A DNA stretch of 64,000 nucleotides from the NCBI RefSeq assembly GCF_000717185.1, contig NZ_JNYE01000021.1, positions 1 through 64,000 of the forward strand, in the 5' to 3' direction. Numbering within the stretch: position 1 is the stretch's first letter; each line of letters begins with the position of its first letter. Shown in pieces: positions 41,621 through 50,583 of the stretch. The DNA comes from Kitasatospora phosalacinea (GTDB lineage: Bacteria; Actinomycetota; Actinomycetes; Streptomycetales; Streptomycetaceae). The notes below the pieces were generated by a model. It worked only from the letters and a program-made list of their open reading frames with translations, was not told where the DNA came from and made no database searches. Made by a program: the position numbers and the translations under genes.

Positions 41621-42625
41621 TCAGCCGAAGACGGAACGCCGTTGCACCAGCAGCTTGTACAGCGTGTGCTGGATGGTCTCGCGGACCTGGTCGGTGAGGT
41701 TGAAGACCAGCATCGGGTCCTCGGCCGCGTCCTTCGGGTAGCTGTCGGTGGGGATGGGCTCGCCGAACTGGATGGTCCACTTGGTGGGGAGCGGGATCGC
41801 CCCGAGCGGCCCGAGCCAGGGGAAGGTCGGCGTGATCGGCACGTAGGGCAGGCCGAGCAGCCGGGCCAGCGTCTTGAAGTTGCCGATCATCGGGTAGGTC
41901 TCCTCGGCGCCGACGATCGAGCAGGGCACGATCGGGACGCCGGCCCGCAGCGCGGAGGCGACGAAGCCGCCGCGGCCGAAGCGCTGGAGCTTGTAGCGGT
42001 CGGCGAAGGGCTTGCCGATGCCCTTGAAGCCCTCGGGCCAGACGCCGACGACCTCGCCGCGCTCCAGCAGGGTCTGGGCGTCCTCGTTGCAGGCCAGGGT
42101 GTGTCCGGCCTTGCGGGCGAGTTCGTTGACCACGGGGAGGACGAAGACCAGGTCGGCGGCGAGCATCCGCAGGTGCCGGTCGGCGTGGTCGTGGACGGCG
42201 ACCTGGGTCATCAGGGCGTCCAGCGGGATGGTGCCGGAGTGGTTGGCGACGATGAGGACGCCGCCCTCGGCGGGGATGTGCTCGGTGCCGCGGACGTCGA
42301 TCCGGAAGTACTTCTCGGCGAGCGGCCGGAGCAGGGCGAGGAAGACCTCCTCGGTGAGCTCCCGGTCGAAGCCGAAGTCGTCGACCTCGTAGTCGCCGGT
42401 GAGGCGGCGGCGCAGGAAGCCGAGGCCGTTGGTGGCGCGCTCCTCCCAGCCCTTGCCCAGGACGCGGGTGGCGGCGGCGCCGAACTGTCCGGCGAGGGCG
42501 GTGCCGAGGCTGTCGGCGATCCGGTCGGCGAGGCCGGGCCGGGGGTCGGGGCCGTTCCAGCTGGGGGCGGACTCGATCGGGATGACCTTGGCCGCCGGGT
42601 CGGCGGGTTCCCGGGCGGCTGTCAT
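41621..42625 (-). CDS. PlsC-like lysophospholipid acyltransferase
   Basis: 334 residues from ATG 42625, overlapping the epimerase stop (ATGA). Acyltransferase blocks: VANHSGTIPLDAL (His and Asp of the catalytic block), VVGVWPEGFKGIGK (PEG-type glycerol-phosphate block), VPIVPCSIVGAEETYPM. A ~100-residue N-terminal part lacks similarity I recognise. It probably acylates a lyso-phospholipid or related acceptor at the membrane. Confidence 0.88.
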   Translation of the reverse strand: MTAAREPADPAAKVIPIESAPSWNGPDPRPGLADRIADSLGTALAGQFGAAATRVLGKGWEERATNGLGFLRRRLTGDYEVDDFGFDRELTEEVFLALLRPLAEKYFRIDVRGTEHIPAEGGVLIVANHSGTIPLDALMTQVAVHDHADRHLRMLAADLVFVLPVVNELARKAGHTLACNEDAQTLLERGEVVGVWPEGFKGIGKPFADRYKLQRFGRGGFVASALRAGVPIVPCSIVGAEETYPMIGNFKTLARLLGLPYVPITPTFPWLGPLGAIPLPTKWTIQFGEPIPTDSYPKDAAEDPMLVFNLTDQVRETIQHTLYKLLVQRRSVFG

Positions 42626-43689
42626 CGCGGCCTCGTTTCCTGGTGCGGGGTGGGGTGGTGGTCGCCGGGCATCCCGGCGAGCCGGGCGGCGACGCGGTCG
42701 GTGACGGCGGTGAGCCGCTCGGGCGGGAGCGGCCCGGCAGAGGTGTGGGCGACGAAGTCGGCGAAGGCCTCGGCGGTGGTCCAGCGCGGGGCGTAGCCGA
42801 ACCGGTCGCGGAGCTGGGCGGTGTCCACCACCCGTCCGTGGGTGAGGAGTTGGAGCTGCTCCTGGGAGAAGGCCCGGTCCGCGGGGGCGGACAGCTGCCG
42901 GGCGAGGCGGCCGACCAGGCCGAGCGCGGGGCGCAGCAGCGGGACGGTGGGGCGGCCGAGGCGGCGGGCGCACTGGGAGAGCAGCAGGACGCCGTCCCCG
43001 GCGACGTTGTAGGTGCCGGGGGCGGCGCCGAGCGCGGCCAGCCGGAGCACCTCCAGGGCGTCGTCCTCGTGGACGAACTGCAGCCGGGGGTCGTGCCCGA
43101 ACGCGGTGGGCAGCACGGGGAGGCGGAAGTACGCGGCGAGCGGGGTGTCGCCGTCCGGGCCGAGGATGTTGGCGAAGCGCAGCACGGTGACGTCGACGTC
43201 GGGGCGGCGGCGGGCGAAGCCGCGGACGTAGCCCTCGACCTCGGCGGCGTCCCGGGCGAAGCCGCCGGGGGGCAGGGCCTTGGGCTGCGTCCGCTCGCCG
43301 AACACGGCCGGGTCGCGGGGTGCCGAACCGTACACGGCGGTGGTGGACTTCACGACCAGGCGGCGCACCCCCGGGGCCTGCTGGCAGGCGCCGAGCAGCT
43401 GCATGCTGCCGATGACGTTGCTCTCCTTCACCGCGGCCCGGCCGCCGTGGCCGAGCGCGGTGACGTTGAGGTGCACGACGGTGTCGACGCCGTGCTCGGC
43501 GATCACCCGGGCGACCGCCGGGCGCCGCGGGTCGACCTGGGCGTACCGGACGCCGGGCGGCAGGTCGGACGGCGGCGGGGCGGCGTCGACGCCGACCACC
43601 CGGTCCACCCCGGGCTGCCCGGCGATCCGCCCGGCGAACCGCGCGCCGAGCGGGCGCGCCACCCCGGTGACGAGCACGACCTTGCCCAC
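42622..43689 (-). CDS. NAD-dependent epimerase/dehydratase (SDR)
   Basis: 355 residues from GTG 43689, with GGAGG nine bases upstream. Extended-SDR features: VVLVTGVARPLGARFA (a TGxxxxxG variant of the usual GxxGxxG), HLNVTALGHG, and the serine-region STTAVYG, which ends YGSA rather than showing the usual YxxxK. RFANILGPDG follows. The missing YxxxK lysine is shared by some actinobacterial members, which may act as NAD-dependent isomerases or only bind ligands. It is coupled to the downstream acyltransferase. Confidence 0.85.
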   Translation of the reverse strand: MGKVVLVTGVARPLGARFAGRIAGQPGVDRVVGVDAAPPPSDLPPGVRYAQVDPRRPAVARVIAEHGVDTVVHLNVTALGHGGRAAVKESNVIGSMQLLGACQQAPGVRRLVVKSTTAVYGSAPRDPAVFGERTQPKALPPGGFARDAAEVEGYVRGFARRRPDVDVTVLRFANILGPDGDTPLAAYFRLPVLPTAFGHDPRLQFVHEDDALEVLRLAALGAAPGTYNVAGDGVLLLSQCARRLGRPTVPLLRPALGLVGRLARQLSAPADRAFSQEQLQLLTHGRVVDTAQLRDRFGYAPRWTTAEAFADFVAHTSAGPLPPERLTAVTDRVAARLAGMPGDHHPTPHQETRPR

Positions 43690-43763
43690 GCTGCCCCGAC
43701 CTCCCTGGACGCCCACCCTGGTGTGCACCGTACCGCGCGGAGGTCACGGGGGCTGAAACGCCA

Positions 43764-43799
43764 CTGCCCGCCCCGGGGATTTCTCCCTGGGACGGGCAG
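43764..43799 (-). terminator. Hairpin after the AURKAIP1/COX24 gene
   Basis: Imperfect 14-bp stem (CTGCCCGCCCCGGG / CCCTGGGACGGGCAG) about 90 bases past the 32-residue gene and 75 bases before the epimerase start. Confidence 0.65.
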
Positions 43800-43889
43800 C
43801 GGCACACCGTCGGCGCCAGTTCTACCTGCGTAGCTGAACGCGTGTGCGGGGGATCGTCCCCGCGAGAGCGAGGATGGCGCCGAACGGTG

Positions 43890-43988
43890 TTACTTCTTGT
43901 TGCGACGCTGGACGCGAGTCCGCTTCAGAAGCTTGCGGTGCTTCTTCTTGGCCATACGCTTGCGACGCTTCTTGATGACAGAGCCCAC
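43890..43988 (-). CDS. AURKAIP1/COX24 domain protein (32 residues, ribosome-associated)
   Basis: A 32-residue, extremely basic protein from GTG 43988, preceded by GAGGAAATTCC. It begins [20 protein letters not shown] and ends RRNKK. This is the actinobacterial AURKAIP1/COX24 protein, which by homology to the mycobacterial bS22 protein sits in the small ribosomal subunit near the decoding region. The gene is easily missed because of its length. A MerR-like regulator gene is upstream on the same strand. Confidence 0.92.
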   Translation of the reverse strand: MGSVIKKRRKRMAKKKHRKLLKRTRVQRRNKK

Positions 43989-44111
43989 GGAATTTCCTCG
44001 CTCACTCGGACCCGCGCCCGTGAGAGACGGGAGTCCATACGACTGACGGAGGGCCTAGCCTACCGTCCACGTCGCGTTTGCCGTAATCGGTCCCCCTCGC
44101 GGGGTTCCGGG

Positions 44112-44321
44112 CTACGCGCTCTCCAAGCGCACGTAGGACTCCTGGAGGTATTCGTGCACCTTCTGCTCGGGCACCCGGAAGGAGCGTCCGACCCGGATGG
44201 CCGGAAGCTCGCCGCTGTGCACGAGGCGGTAGACCGTCATCTTCGACACCCGCATCACCGAGGCGACCTCGGCCACGGTCAGGAAGACGACATCCTGCAG
44301 GGGACGCTCGCCGGAACTCAT
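44112..44321 (-). CDS. Excisionase/MerR-like helix-turn-helix protein
   Basis: 69 residues from ATG 44321. The single winged-HTH reads FLTVAEVASVMRVSKMTVYRL, then SGELPAIRVGRSFRVPEQKVHEYL, the excisionase/BldC-type small DNA-binding domain. It may correspond to the S. coelicolor BldD-target gene usually found between the bldN region and this 32-residue gene, but I give no symbol. It probably binds DNA cooperatively as a small dimer or filament. Confidence 0.9.
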   Translation of the reverse strand: MSSGERPLQDVVFLTVAEVASVMRVSKMTVYRLVHSGELPAIRVGRSFRVPEQKVHEYLQESYVRLESA

Positions 44322-44439
44322 GACCCATCACCCGACCCTTACCCGTGTGCAAGGCACCGGCTTCCCCTCCGGTGACTCCACCGGCACACGTGTATCCCCA
44401 GAGTAGTTATGCGTGGTACGGGTGGGAAGAGGGGGGCCC

Positions 44440-45279
44440 TCACCTGTTGTACGGTGCGAGATCCGCCCGTTGCAGTACGTAGTCGCTCAGCGGAACGTAG
44501 CAGCTCGGGGCCGAGCCGTCCTCCAGCGGTACGACCACCTCGACGAGGCCGTCCGCCTCGGCCGCGAACGGGGCGACGTCGTTGCAGTCGGCGACGCCCC
44601 CGGCCGGGATGCCGAGGCGGCCCGCGCCGCACAGCCAGCCGTGGTCGCCCAGCACCAGGTCGGGCGGGCGGTGCCCGGCGTCGACGAGGGCGGCCAGGGC
44701 CAGCCGGACGGGCAGCGGGGAGTGGGTGTGCGCGAGGTCGCCGGGGCCGGGGCGGCCGGGCCCGTCGGGGCCGTCCAGGGCGCGCACCACCAGGACGCCG
44801 TCGAGCACGTCGAGGTAGCGGGGGCGCTCCCCCTCGGGGGTGGGCTCGCGGAAGCGCACGCCCCGCGCGGGGGTGTGCACGGTGCAGCCGGCCGCTTCGA
44901 GCGCCTCGGCCAGCGCGCGGTGGAAGCCCGCGAGCTTGGTCGGGTGGCCGGTGCCCGCGAGGACGCTGCCGCGCCGGTCGGCGGTGCGGCGCAGCAGCCG
45001 GGCGAGGCGGTCCAGGGCGTCGAGGGTGCGGTCGGGGTCGATGGAGTCCGGGCCCCGGGTGTGGCGCGGGTCGGGGTTCACGCCGACGCGTTCGACCATC
45101 AGCCGCAGCACGGCGTCATCGTCCCGGCGGGGCTCCGGGTCCAGCCCCATCAGGGCCTTGGGGTCGGCCTGGGCGAACAGCCGGTAGTGCCGCAGGTTGT
45201 TCTGCCGGGGCGTCGGGACCTCGGGCCCGGCCAGGCGGTGCTTGACCAGGTAGGCGCGCAGCTCGTCGCGGGCGGTCAC
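44440..45279 (-). CDS. Predicted phosphatase of the actinobacterial acuC operon
   Basis: 279 residues from GTG 45279, overlapping the acuC stop (GTGA). The N-terminal half is helical and basic with two conserved tracts (PRQNNLRHYRLFAQADPKALMGL and LMVERVGVNPDPRHTRG). The C-terminal half has VLAGTGHPTKLAGFHRALAEAL and LVLGDHGWLCGAGRLGI, which in similar proteins is annotated as a phosphatase. I see no signature that proves the activity. The coupling to acuC is the best functional hint. Confidence 0.72.
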   Translation of the reverse strand: MTARDELRAYLVKHRLAGPEVPTPRQNNLRHYRLFAQADPKALMGLDPEPRRDDDAVLRLMVERVGVNPDPRHTRGPDSIDPDRTLDALDRLARLLRRTADRRGSVLAGTGHPTKLAGFHRALAEALEAAGCTVHTPARGVRFREPTPEGERPRYLDVLDGVLVVRALDGPDGPGRPGPGDLAHTHSPLPVRLALAALVDAGHRPPDLVLGDHGWLCGAGRLGIPAGGVADCNDVAPFAAEADGLVEVVVPLEDGSAPSCYVPLSDYVLQRADLAPYNR

Positions 45280-46463
45280 GGGATCAGCCCGTGCTGCGGG
45301 AGGACGGCCCGGCGGGTGGCCAGGACGGCCTGGTCGAGGCGGTCGGCGGGGTCGTAGCCGCCGTCGTGGAAGTCGGACCAGTGCGGGGTCGCGCCGTCGG
45401 TCATCCGCAGCGGGGCGGGGCGCCGGGTCAGCCGGTACACCTCGGCGCGCCACTCCTCGGGGGTCTCGGTGGCCGGGTCGACGGGGTGGCCGGCGGCGGT
45501 GGCGACCAGGTGCGTCCAGGTGCGGGGCACCACGTCGACCACCGCGTACCCGCCGCCGCCGGTGGCGATCCAGCGGCCGTCGGCGTGCTCGTGGGCGAGG
45601 CGGTGGACCGCCTCGGCGACGATCCGCTGGGCGTCGACGGTGACGGCGAGGTGGGCCAGCGGGTCCTCGACGTGGGTGTCGGCGCCGTGCTGGCTGACGA
45701 TCACCTGCGGGCGGAACGCGGCCAGCAGCTCCGGCACCAGGGCGTGGAAGGCGCGCAGCCACCCGGCGTCGCCCGTCCCGGCGGGCAGCGCGAGGTTGGC
45801 GGCGGTGCCCGCGGCGTCCGGCCCGCCGGTCTCGGTGGCCCAACCGGTCTGCGGGAACAGCGTGGTGGGGCTCTCGTGCAGCGAGACGGTCAGCACCCGG
45901 GGGTCGTTCCAGAACGCCTGCTGCACGCCGTCGCCGTGGTGGACGTCCACGTCCACGTAGGCGACCCGCTCGGCGCCGAGTTCGAGCAGCCGGGCGATGG
46001 CCAGCGCCGGGTCGTTGTAGATGCAGAACCCGGACGCCTGCCCGGGCATCGCGTGGTGCAGCCCGCCCGCGAAGTTCACCGCGTGCGGGGTCTCCCCGCG
46101 CCACACCGCCTCGGCGGCGGCCACCGACTGCCCGGCGATCAGCGCGGAGGCGGTGTGCAGCCCCGGGAACGCCCAGTTGTCGTCCGTCCCCAGCCCGTGC
46201 GCGGCGTCCACGGCGGACGGGTCGGCGGCGGCCCGCTTCACCGCCGCCACGTACGCGGCGGTGTGCACCAGCCGCAGCGTGGAGTCCCCGGCGGGCGGCG
46301 CCGAACGCACCGTCACCGACGGCTGCCCCGTCAGCCCCAGCGACTCGACCAGCCGCATCGTCAGCGCGAGTCGCGTCGGGTCCATCGGGTGCCCGGGCCC
46401 GAAGTCGTATCCGGTCTCTGCCTCGTCCCAGAACAGGTGCAGTCCGCAGGTGGTGTCCGCCAT
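45276..46463 (-). CDS. acuC: AcuC-like class I histone-deacetylase-family protein
   Basis: 395 residues from ATG 46463 (GTG 46472 also possible). HDAC signatures: VNFAGGLHHAMPGQASGFCIYND (H-H pair), YVDVDVHHGDGVQQAFW (zinc Asp and His), VSLHESPTTLFPQTG, VSQHGADTHVEDPLAHL (zinc Asp), and the tyrosine loop TGGGGYAV. In bacteria AcuC removes acetyl groups from acetyl-CoA synthetase lysine. All zinc ligands are present, so the enzyme should be active. Confidence 0.92.
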   Translation of the reverse strand: MADTTCGLHLFWDEAETGYDFGPGHPMDPTRLALTMRLVESLGLTGQPSVTVRSAPPAGDSTLRLVHTAAYVAAVKRAAADPSAVDAAHGLGTDDNWAFPGLHTASALIAGQSVAAAEAVWRGETPHAVNFAGGLHHAMPGQASGFCIYNDPALAIARLLELGAERVAYVDVDVHHGDGVQQAFWNDPRVLTVSLHESPTTLFPQTGWATETGGPDAAGTAANLALPAGTGDAGWLRAFHALVPELLAAFRPQVIVSQHGADTHVEDPLAHLAVTVDAQRIVAEAVHRLAHEHADGRWIATGGGGYAVVDVVPRTWTHLVATAAGHPVDPATETPEEWRAEVYRLTRRPAPLRMTDGATPHWSDFHDGGYDPADRLDQAVLATRRAVLPQHGLIP

Positions 46464-46715
46464 GACCGACACCGTATCGGGGACGGCCCCGGCTCCCGGC
46501 GCGCCGGTCCGGACGTGATCCGGGGGCGAAGCAATCCGACTTCTCCGCTCAGGATCTGATGCCCGATCAGGCGTTAACCGACCGGATCGTGACCGTCCGT
46601 CGACCGCTTGGCGCGGAGCGTAGTCATGGTGTTACGTTCCGCAGCACCTCAGCGAAAAGATTCGCCCCGGCGGTGCTCGAACACCCCGGGGCACGACACA
46701 GGAGCCAACACTCCC

Positions 46716-47600
46716 ATGCGAGTTCATCGTACCGCCCACCGTTCCCGCTTCACCGTCTTCCCGAACGAAATGCTGCAACAGGTCGGGTTGCGCAACGCGC
46801 CGCGGGGGCTGCTCACCTTCCTGCTCTCCCTCCCCGACGAGTGCCGGATGACCGCCAAGCAGATGGCGCGGACGACGGGCGACAGCCTCTACTCGACCCG
46901 CCGCTCGCTGCGGGAGCTCACCGCCGCCGGTTACTACATCGTCGTCAGGATCAAGCTGCCCAACGGCCGGTTCAACTCCGTGCAGCACGTCACGGACACT
47001 CCGCACCAGTTCGGACCGGGTGACGGCTTTCCGGCACCCGGTTCTCGTGCACCCTCCAAGACAAAGAAACCAAGCAAAGAAACCCCCCTCCCGCCCCTCC
47101 TGCCCGAACCTCCCGTGGTTCCGCGCCCGCGAACCGAAACGCCGCCACCGGCGGCGCCGAAACCGCCCGCGCCCCGCCGCCCCGCGCCCGTCCTGGACGG
47201 GCGGGCCAGGGCCGCCGCCGACACGCTGCTGCGCGTCGTCCGCTCCGAGCCCCGGCTGCGGATCGGCGAGGCCGAGGCGGCCCGCCTCGCGCCGCTGGTC
47301 ATGGGCTGGATCGACCGCGGCAGCAGCGCCTCCGACCTGGCCGCCGCCCTGCTGCCCGGCCTCCCCGAGCACGTCCACTCCCCCACCGGGTTCCTCCACC
47401 GCCGCCTGACCGACAAACTCCCCGCCACCTTCGCCCCACAGGCCCCCGTCCCCGTCTGCGACTCCTGCCGCAACCCCGTCCCCCGCCCGGGCCTCTGCGC
47501 GCCCTGCGCCCAGACCCCGCCCCCCGCCCCGATCACCCCCGGCACCGGCCCCGCCCTGGCCCGCGAGGCCCTCCGCCGCGCCCGGGCGGCCGCCTCCTGA
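46716..47600 (+). CDS. Helix-turn-helix protein with C-terminal CxxC pair
   Basis: 294 residues from ATG 46716, with AGGAG about 11 bases upstream. The N-terminal 95 residues are a winged-helix resembling replication-initiator or DnaD-type helix-turn-helix proteins (FTVFPNEMLQQVGLRNAPRG, MTAKQMARTTGDSLYSTRRS). A Pro/Lys-rich linker (~110-150) leads to a helical part (IGEAEAARLAPLVMGWIDRG). A zinc-ribbon-like CDSCRNPV...CAPC follows, then a Pro-rich end. Streptomycetes encode many such proteins of unknown role. Divergent from acuC. Confidence 0.8.
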   Translation: MRVHRTAHRSRFTVFPNEMLQQVGLRNAPRGLLTFLLSLPDECRMTAKQMARTTGDSLYSTRRSLRELTAAGYYIVVRIKLPNGRFNSVQHVTDTPHQFGPGDGFPAPGSRAPSKTKKPSKETPLPPLLPEPPVVPRPRTETPPPAAPKPPAPRRPAPVLDGRARAAADTLLRVVRSEPRLRIGEAEAARLAPLVMGWIDRGSSASDLAAALLPGLPEHVHSPTGFLHRRLTDKLPATFAPQAPVPVCDSCRNPVPRPGLCAPCAQTPPPAPITPGTGPALAREALRRARAAAS

Positions 47601-47611
47601 CCGCTCCGGGC

Positions 47612-48826
47612 TCAGGCCGGGGCCTTCGCCAGGTCGGGCCGGTCGTCGGCCGGGGCCGGGGCGAAGTGCGGGGCGAGCGGGAGGACGGCCAGGACGAGGA
47701 GCATGGGGGCGCAGAAGGCCCAGCGGTAGTCGGAGAGTTCGGCGAGGGCTCCGACCAGGGGGGAGCCGATCAGGAAGCCGACGTAGTTGAAGAGGTTGAG
47801 GCGGGCGACGGCGGCGTCGCTGGCGTGCGGGAAGAGGCGGCCGCCCGCGGCGAAGACCTGGGGGATGATCGCGCAGATGCCGAAGCCGAGGACGGTGAAG
47901 CCGAGGACGCCGGTCCAGGTGCCGGGGGCGAGGACGGCGATCAGGAAGCCCGCGGCGGCGACGGCGGTGCCGGTGCGGACGACGGGGAGGACGGTGAAGC
48001 GCTGGACGGCGCGGTCGCCGACGGCGCGGCCGAGCAGCATGGCGACCATGTAGCCGAGGTAGGAGAACTTGGCGAGGTCCTCGGGGCTGTGCAGGCCGTC
48101 GGTGAGGTACTTGACGCTGTAGTTGGAGACCGAGGCGTCGGCGATGTACGCGAAGGCCATCACGGCGCACAGCGGGAGCAGCGGCTTCCAGGGGATGCGG
48201 CGGGCGGCGAGGGCGGCGGCCTCGCGGACGGCGTCGCCGAGTTCGGCGGGGCCCGCGAACCGGCGTCCGGCGACGATCGCGGCGGGGACGAGGACGGCCG
48301 CGGCACCGCCGAACAGCAGGGGCAGTCCGGCGTCCCGGTGGGCGCCGACCGCGGCGATCGCGGCGCCGACGATGCCGCCGAGGCTGAACGCGGCGTGGAA
48401 GCCGATCATGATGCTGCGGCCGTAGCGGTGCTGGAGGCCGACGCCGAGCATGTTCATGGAGGCGTCGAGGGCGCCGACCAGGAGGCCGAACAGGCCGAGG
48501 GCGACCGCGAGTTGCCACAGCCGGGAGCCGAGGCCGGTGAGGGCGAGGGTGAGGCAGAGCGCGGGTTGGACGACGCGCAGGACGCCGCGGGCGGTGGTGC
48601 GTTCGACCAGCCGCTCGGAGGCGATCGAGCCGACGCCGGCCAGGATCGGGACGGCGGCGAGGAAGACGGGGAGCAGGCCGTCGCTGAGGCCGTAACGTTT
48701 CTGCAGTTCGGTGATGCAGGTGACCAGCAGGGCGAAGGTGGTGCCCTGGAGGAAGAAGGAGACGGCCAGCGCGGCCCGGGCCTGCCGGAGCCGGGGAGTG
48801 GGTTCGGCCGGGGCCGTGACCTGCAT
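47612..48826 (-). CDS. MFS transporter
   Basis: 404 residues from ATG 48826 (GTG 48841 and 48844 are in frame). Twelve hydrophobic helices. MFS loop features are visible (ERLVERTTARGVLRV after helix 2; GRAVGDRAVQRFT in the second half). It resembles actinobacterial FucP/YfkF-like small-molecule permeases. The substrate is unknown. It is convergent with the HTH gene, with 11 bases between them. Confidence 0.88.
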   Translation of the reverse strand: MQVTAPAEPTPRLRQARAALAVSFFLQGTTFALLVTCITELQKRYGLSDGLLPVFLAAVPILAGVGSIASERLVERTTARGVLRVVQPALCLTLALTGLGSRLWQLAVALGLFGLLVGALDASMNMLGVGLQHRYGRSIMIGFHAAFSLGGIVGAAIAAVGAHRDAGLPLLFGGAAAVLVPAAIVAGRRFAGPAELGDAVREAAALAARRIPWKPLLPLCAVMAFAYIADASVSNYSVKYLTDGLHSPEDLAKFSYLGYMVAMLLGRAVGDRAVQRFTVLPVVRTGTAVAAAGFLIAVLAPGTWTGVLGFTVLGFGICAIIPQVFAAGGRLFPHASDAAVARLNLFNYVGFLIGSPLVGALAELSDYRWAFCAPMLLVLAVLPLAPHFAPAPADDRPDLAKAPA

Positions 48827-48921
48827 CGGGACCTCGCTCACCACCGACGCTACCGGCCGGTACGCAACTGTTGGGCAGAGCGTAGGCGGTCGGCGGCGCC
48901 CGCGGGAGGGGGGCGGAGGGA

Positions 48922-49587
48922 TCAGTTCGGCAGCAGCGCGATCGCCTCGTCCAGCGCGGTGAGCAGCCCGGTCGCGCCCGCCGAGGTGAGCTTGGCCGGG
49001 TCGGTGAGCGCCGCGTAGCCGTACACGTCCATCCCGGCGGCGCGGGCGGCCAGGACGCCGTTGCGGCTGTCCTCCAGGACGAGGCAGCGGGCCGGGTCGA
49101 CGCCCATGGTGCGGGCGGCGTGCAGGAACAGGTCGGGGGCGGGCTTGCCGACGCCGACGTCCTGGGCGGAGAACAGCAGCTCGTCGGTGAAGTACCCGGA
49201 CAGGCCGGTGAGGCGGTGCGCGGTGCGGATCCAGGAGTGGTGGGCGGAGGAGGCGACGCAGTAGCGGACGCCGTGCTCCCGGAGGTGCCCGAGCAGCTGC
49301 TCCGCCCCGGCGACCGGCTTCAGCTCGTCCGCGAAGGCGGCGAACACCCGGTCGTGGAACAGGTCGTCGAAGCCCTCCGGGAGGCGCGCGCCGTACCGCT
49401 CGGCGACGACGTCGTGCACGGTGTGCGCGGCGGTGCCCATGAAGTCCCGGTAGGAGTCCTCGATGGTGGTGGGGTGGCCGAGCTCGGTCAGGTACTCGGC
49501 GAGCACCCGGTTGGAGATCGGCTCGCTGTCCACCAGCACGCCGTCGTTGTCCAGGATCAGCAGGTCGTAGCCCGTGTCGTCGCTCAC
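48922..49587 (-). CDS. HAD-superfamily phosphatase (beta-phosphoglucomutase-like)
   Basis: 221 residues from GTG 49587. Motif I LILDNDGVLVDSEPISN (here D-N-D rather than D-x-D-x-T/V with F), a cap domain, motif II VASSAH, motif III lysine VGVGKPAPDLFLHAA, and motif IV VLEDSRNGVLAARAAGM. The DGVLVDSE form is common in the sugar-phosphate branch. It lies directly downstream of proC with an 11-base gap, so the two are probably cotranscribed. Confidence 0.9.
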   Translation of the reverse strand: MSDDTGYDLLILDNDGVLVDSEPISNRVLAEYLTELGHPTTIEDSYRDFMGTAAHTVHDVVAERYGARLPEGFDDLFHDRVFAAFADELKPVAGAEQLLGHLREHGVRYCVASSAHHSWIRTAHRLTGLSGYFTDELLFSAQDVGVGKPAPDLFLHAARTMGVDPARCLVLEDSRNGVLAARAAGMDVYGYAALTDPAKLTSAGATGLLTALDEAIALLPN

Positions 49588-49598
49588 GGGGTCCGAGC

Positions 49599-50426
49599 CT
49601 ACTTGCCGCCGCCGGCCAGCTCCCGGGAGCGGTCCCGGGCGGCCTCCAGGGCGCCGAGCAGGGCGGCCCGGACGCCGTGGTTCTCCAGCTCGCGGATGGC
49701 GGCGATGGTCGTCCCGGCCGGGGAGGTGACGGCCTCGCGGAGCTTCACGGGGTGCTCGCCGGAGTCGCGCAGCATCACCGAGGCGCCGATCGCGGACTGC
49801 ACGATCAGCTCGTGCGCGACCTGCCGGGGCAGGCCGAGCAGGATGCCCGCGTCGATCATCGCCTCGACCAGGAAGTAGAAGTACGCGGGGCCGGAGCCGG
49901 ACAGCGCGGTGGCGGCGTCCTGCTGCCCCTCCGGGACGCGCAGCGCCTTGCCGACCGAGCGGAAGATCGCCTCGGTGCGGGCCAGGTGCGCCTCGGTGGC
50001 GTGCGAGCCGCCCGAGATGACGCTCATGCCCTCGTCGACCAGGACGGGCGTGTTGGGCATCACCCGGACGACCGGGGTGCCGGGGGCGAGGCGCTCCTCG
50101 AACCAGGCGGTGGGGATGCCCGCGGCGGCCGAGACGACCAGCTTGTCGGCGGCGACGTGCTCGGCCAGCTCCTCCAGCAGGGTGCCCATGTCCTGCGGCT
50201 TGACCGCGAGGATCAGGGTGTCGGCGAGCTTGGCGGCCTCGGCGTTGGTGACGGTGGTGACGCCGTAGCGGTCGGCGAGCTCGGTGGCGCGCTCGGCGCG
50301 GCGGGCGGTGACCAGGACGTCGGCGGGCGACGCACCGGCCCGCAGCAGGCCGGAGAGCAGGGCCTCGCCGATCTTGCCCGTCCCGAGGAAGGCGATCTTC
50401 TGGTCGACGGTGGGGCTGTCGCTCAT
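49599..50426 (-). CDS. proC: Pyrroline-5-carboxylate reductase
   Basis: 275 residues from ATG 50426, after CGGAGGTACGCACC. Rossmann motif IAFLGTGKIGEALLSGLL at residues 11-28, then VKPQDM, VVSAAAGIPTAWFEERL, RVMPNTPVLVDEGMSVI, and the signature DAATALSGSGPAYFYFLVEAMIDAGILLGLP. It makes proline from P5C with NADPH. Confidence 0.95.
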   Translation of the reverse strand: MSDSPTVDQKIAFLGTGKIGEALLSGLLRAGASPADVLVTARRAERATELADRYGVTTVTNAEAAKLADTLILAVKPQDMGTLLEELAEHVAADKLVVSAAAGIPTAWFEERLAPGTPVVRVMPNTPVLVDEGMSVISGGSHATEAHLARTEAIFRSVGKALRVPEGQQDAATALSGSGPAYFYFLVEAMIDAGILLGLPRQVAHELIVQSAIGASVMLRDSGEHPVKLREAVTSPAGTTIAAIRELENHGVRAALLGALEAARDRSRELAGGGK

Positions 50427-50583
50427 GGTGCGTACCTCCGTGCGCTGCGGTTGCTGTCCGCCATCTTGCCCCGGGACCGGCCGCCCCGGCGGAGGTGTCC
50501 ACCCTGCGGGCGGCACCCCAGTAGGGGGAATCTCAGGGGTGCGGGCTCTGGATTCCGGGGCCGGGCGGGAGCACCGTGGAGGC

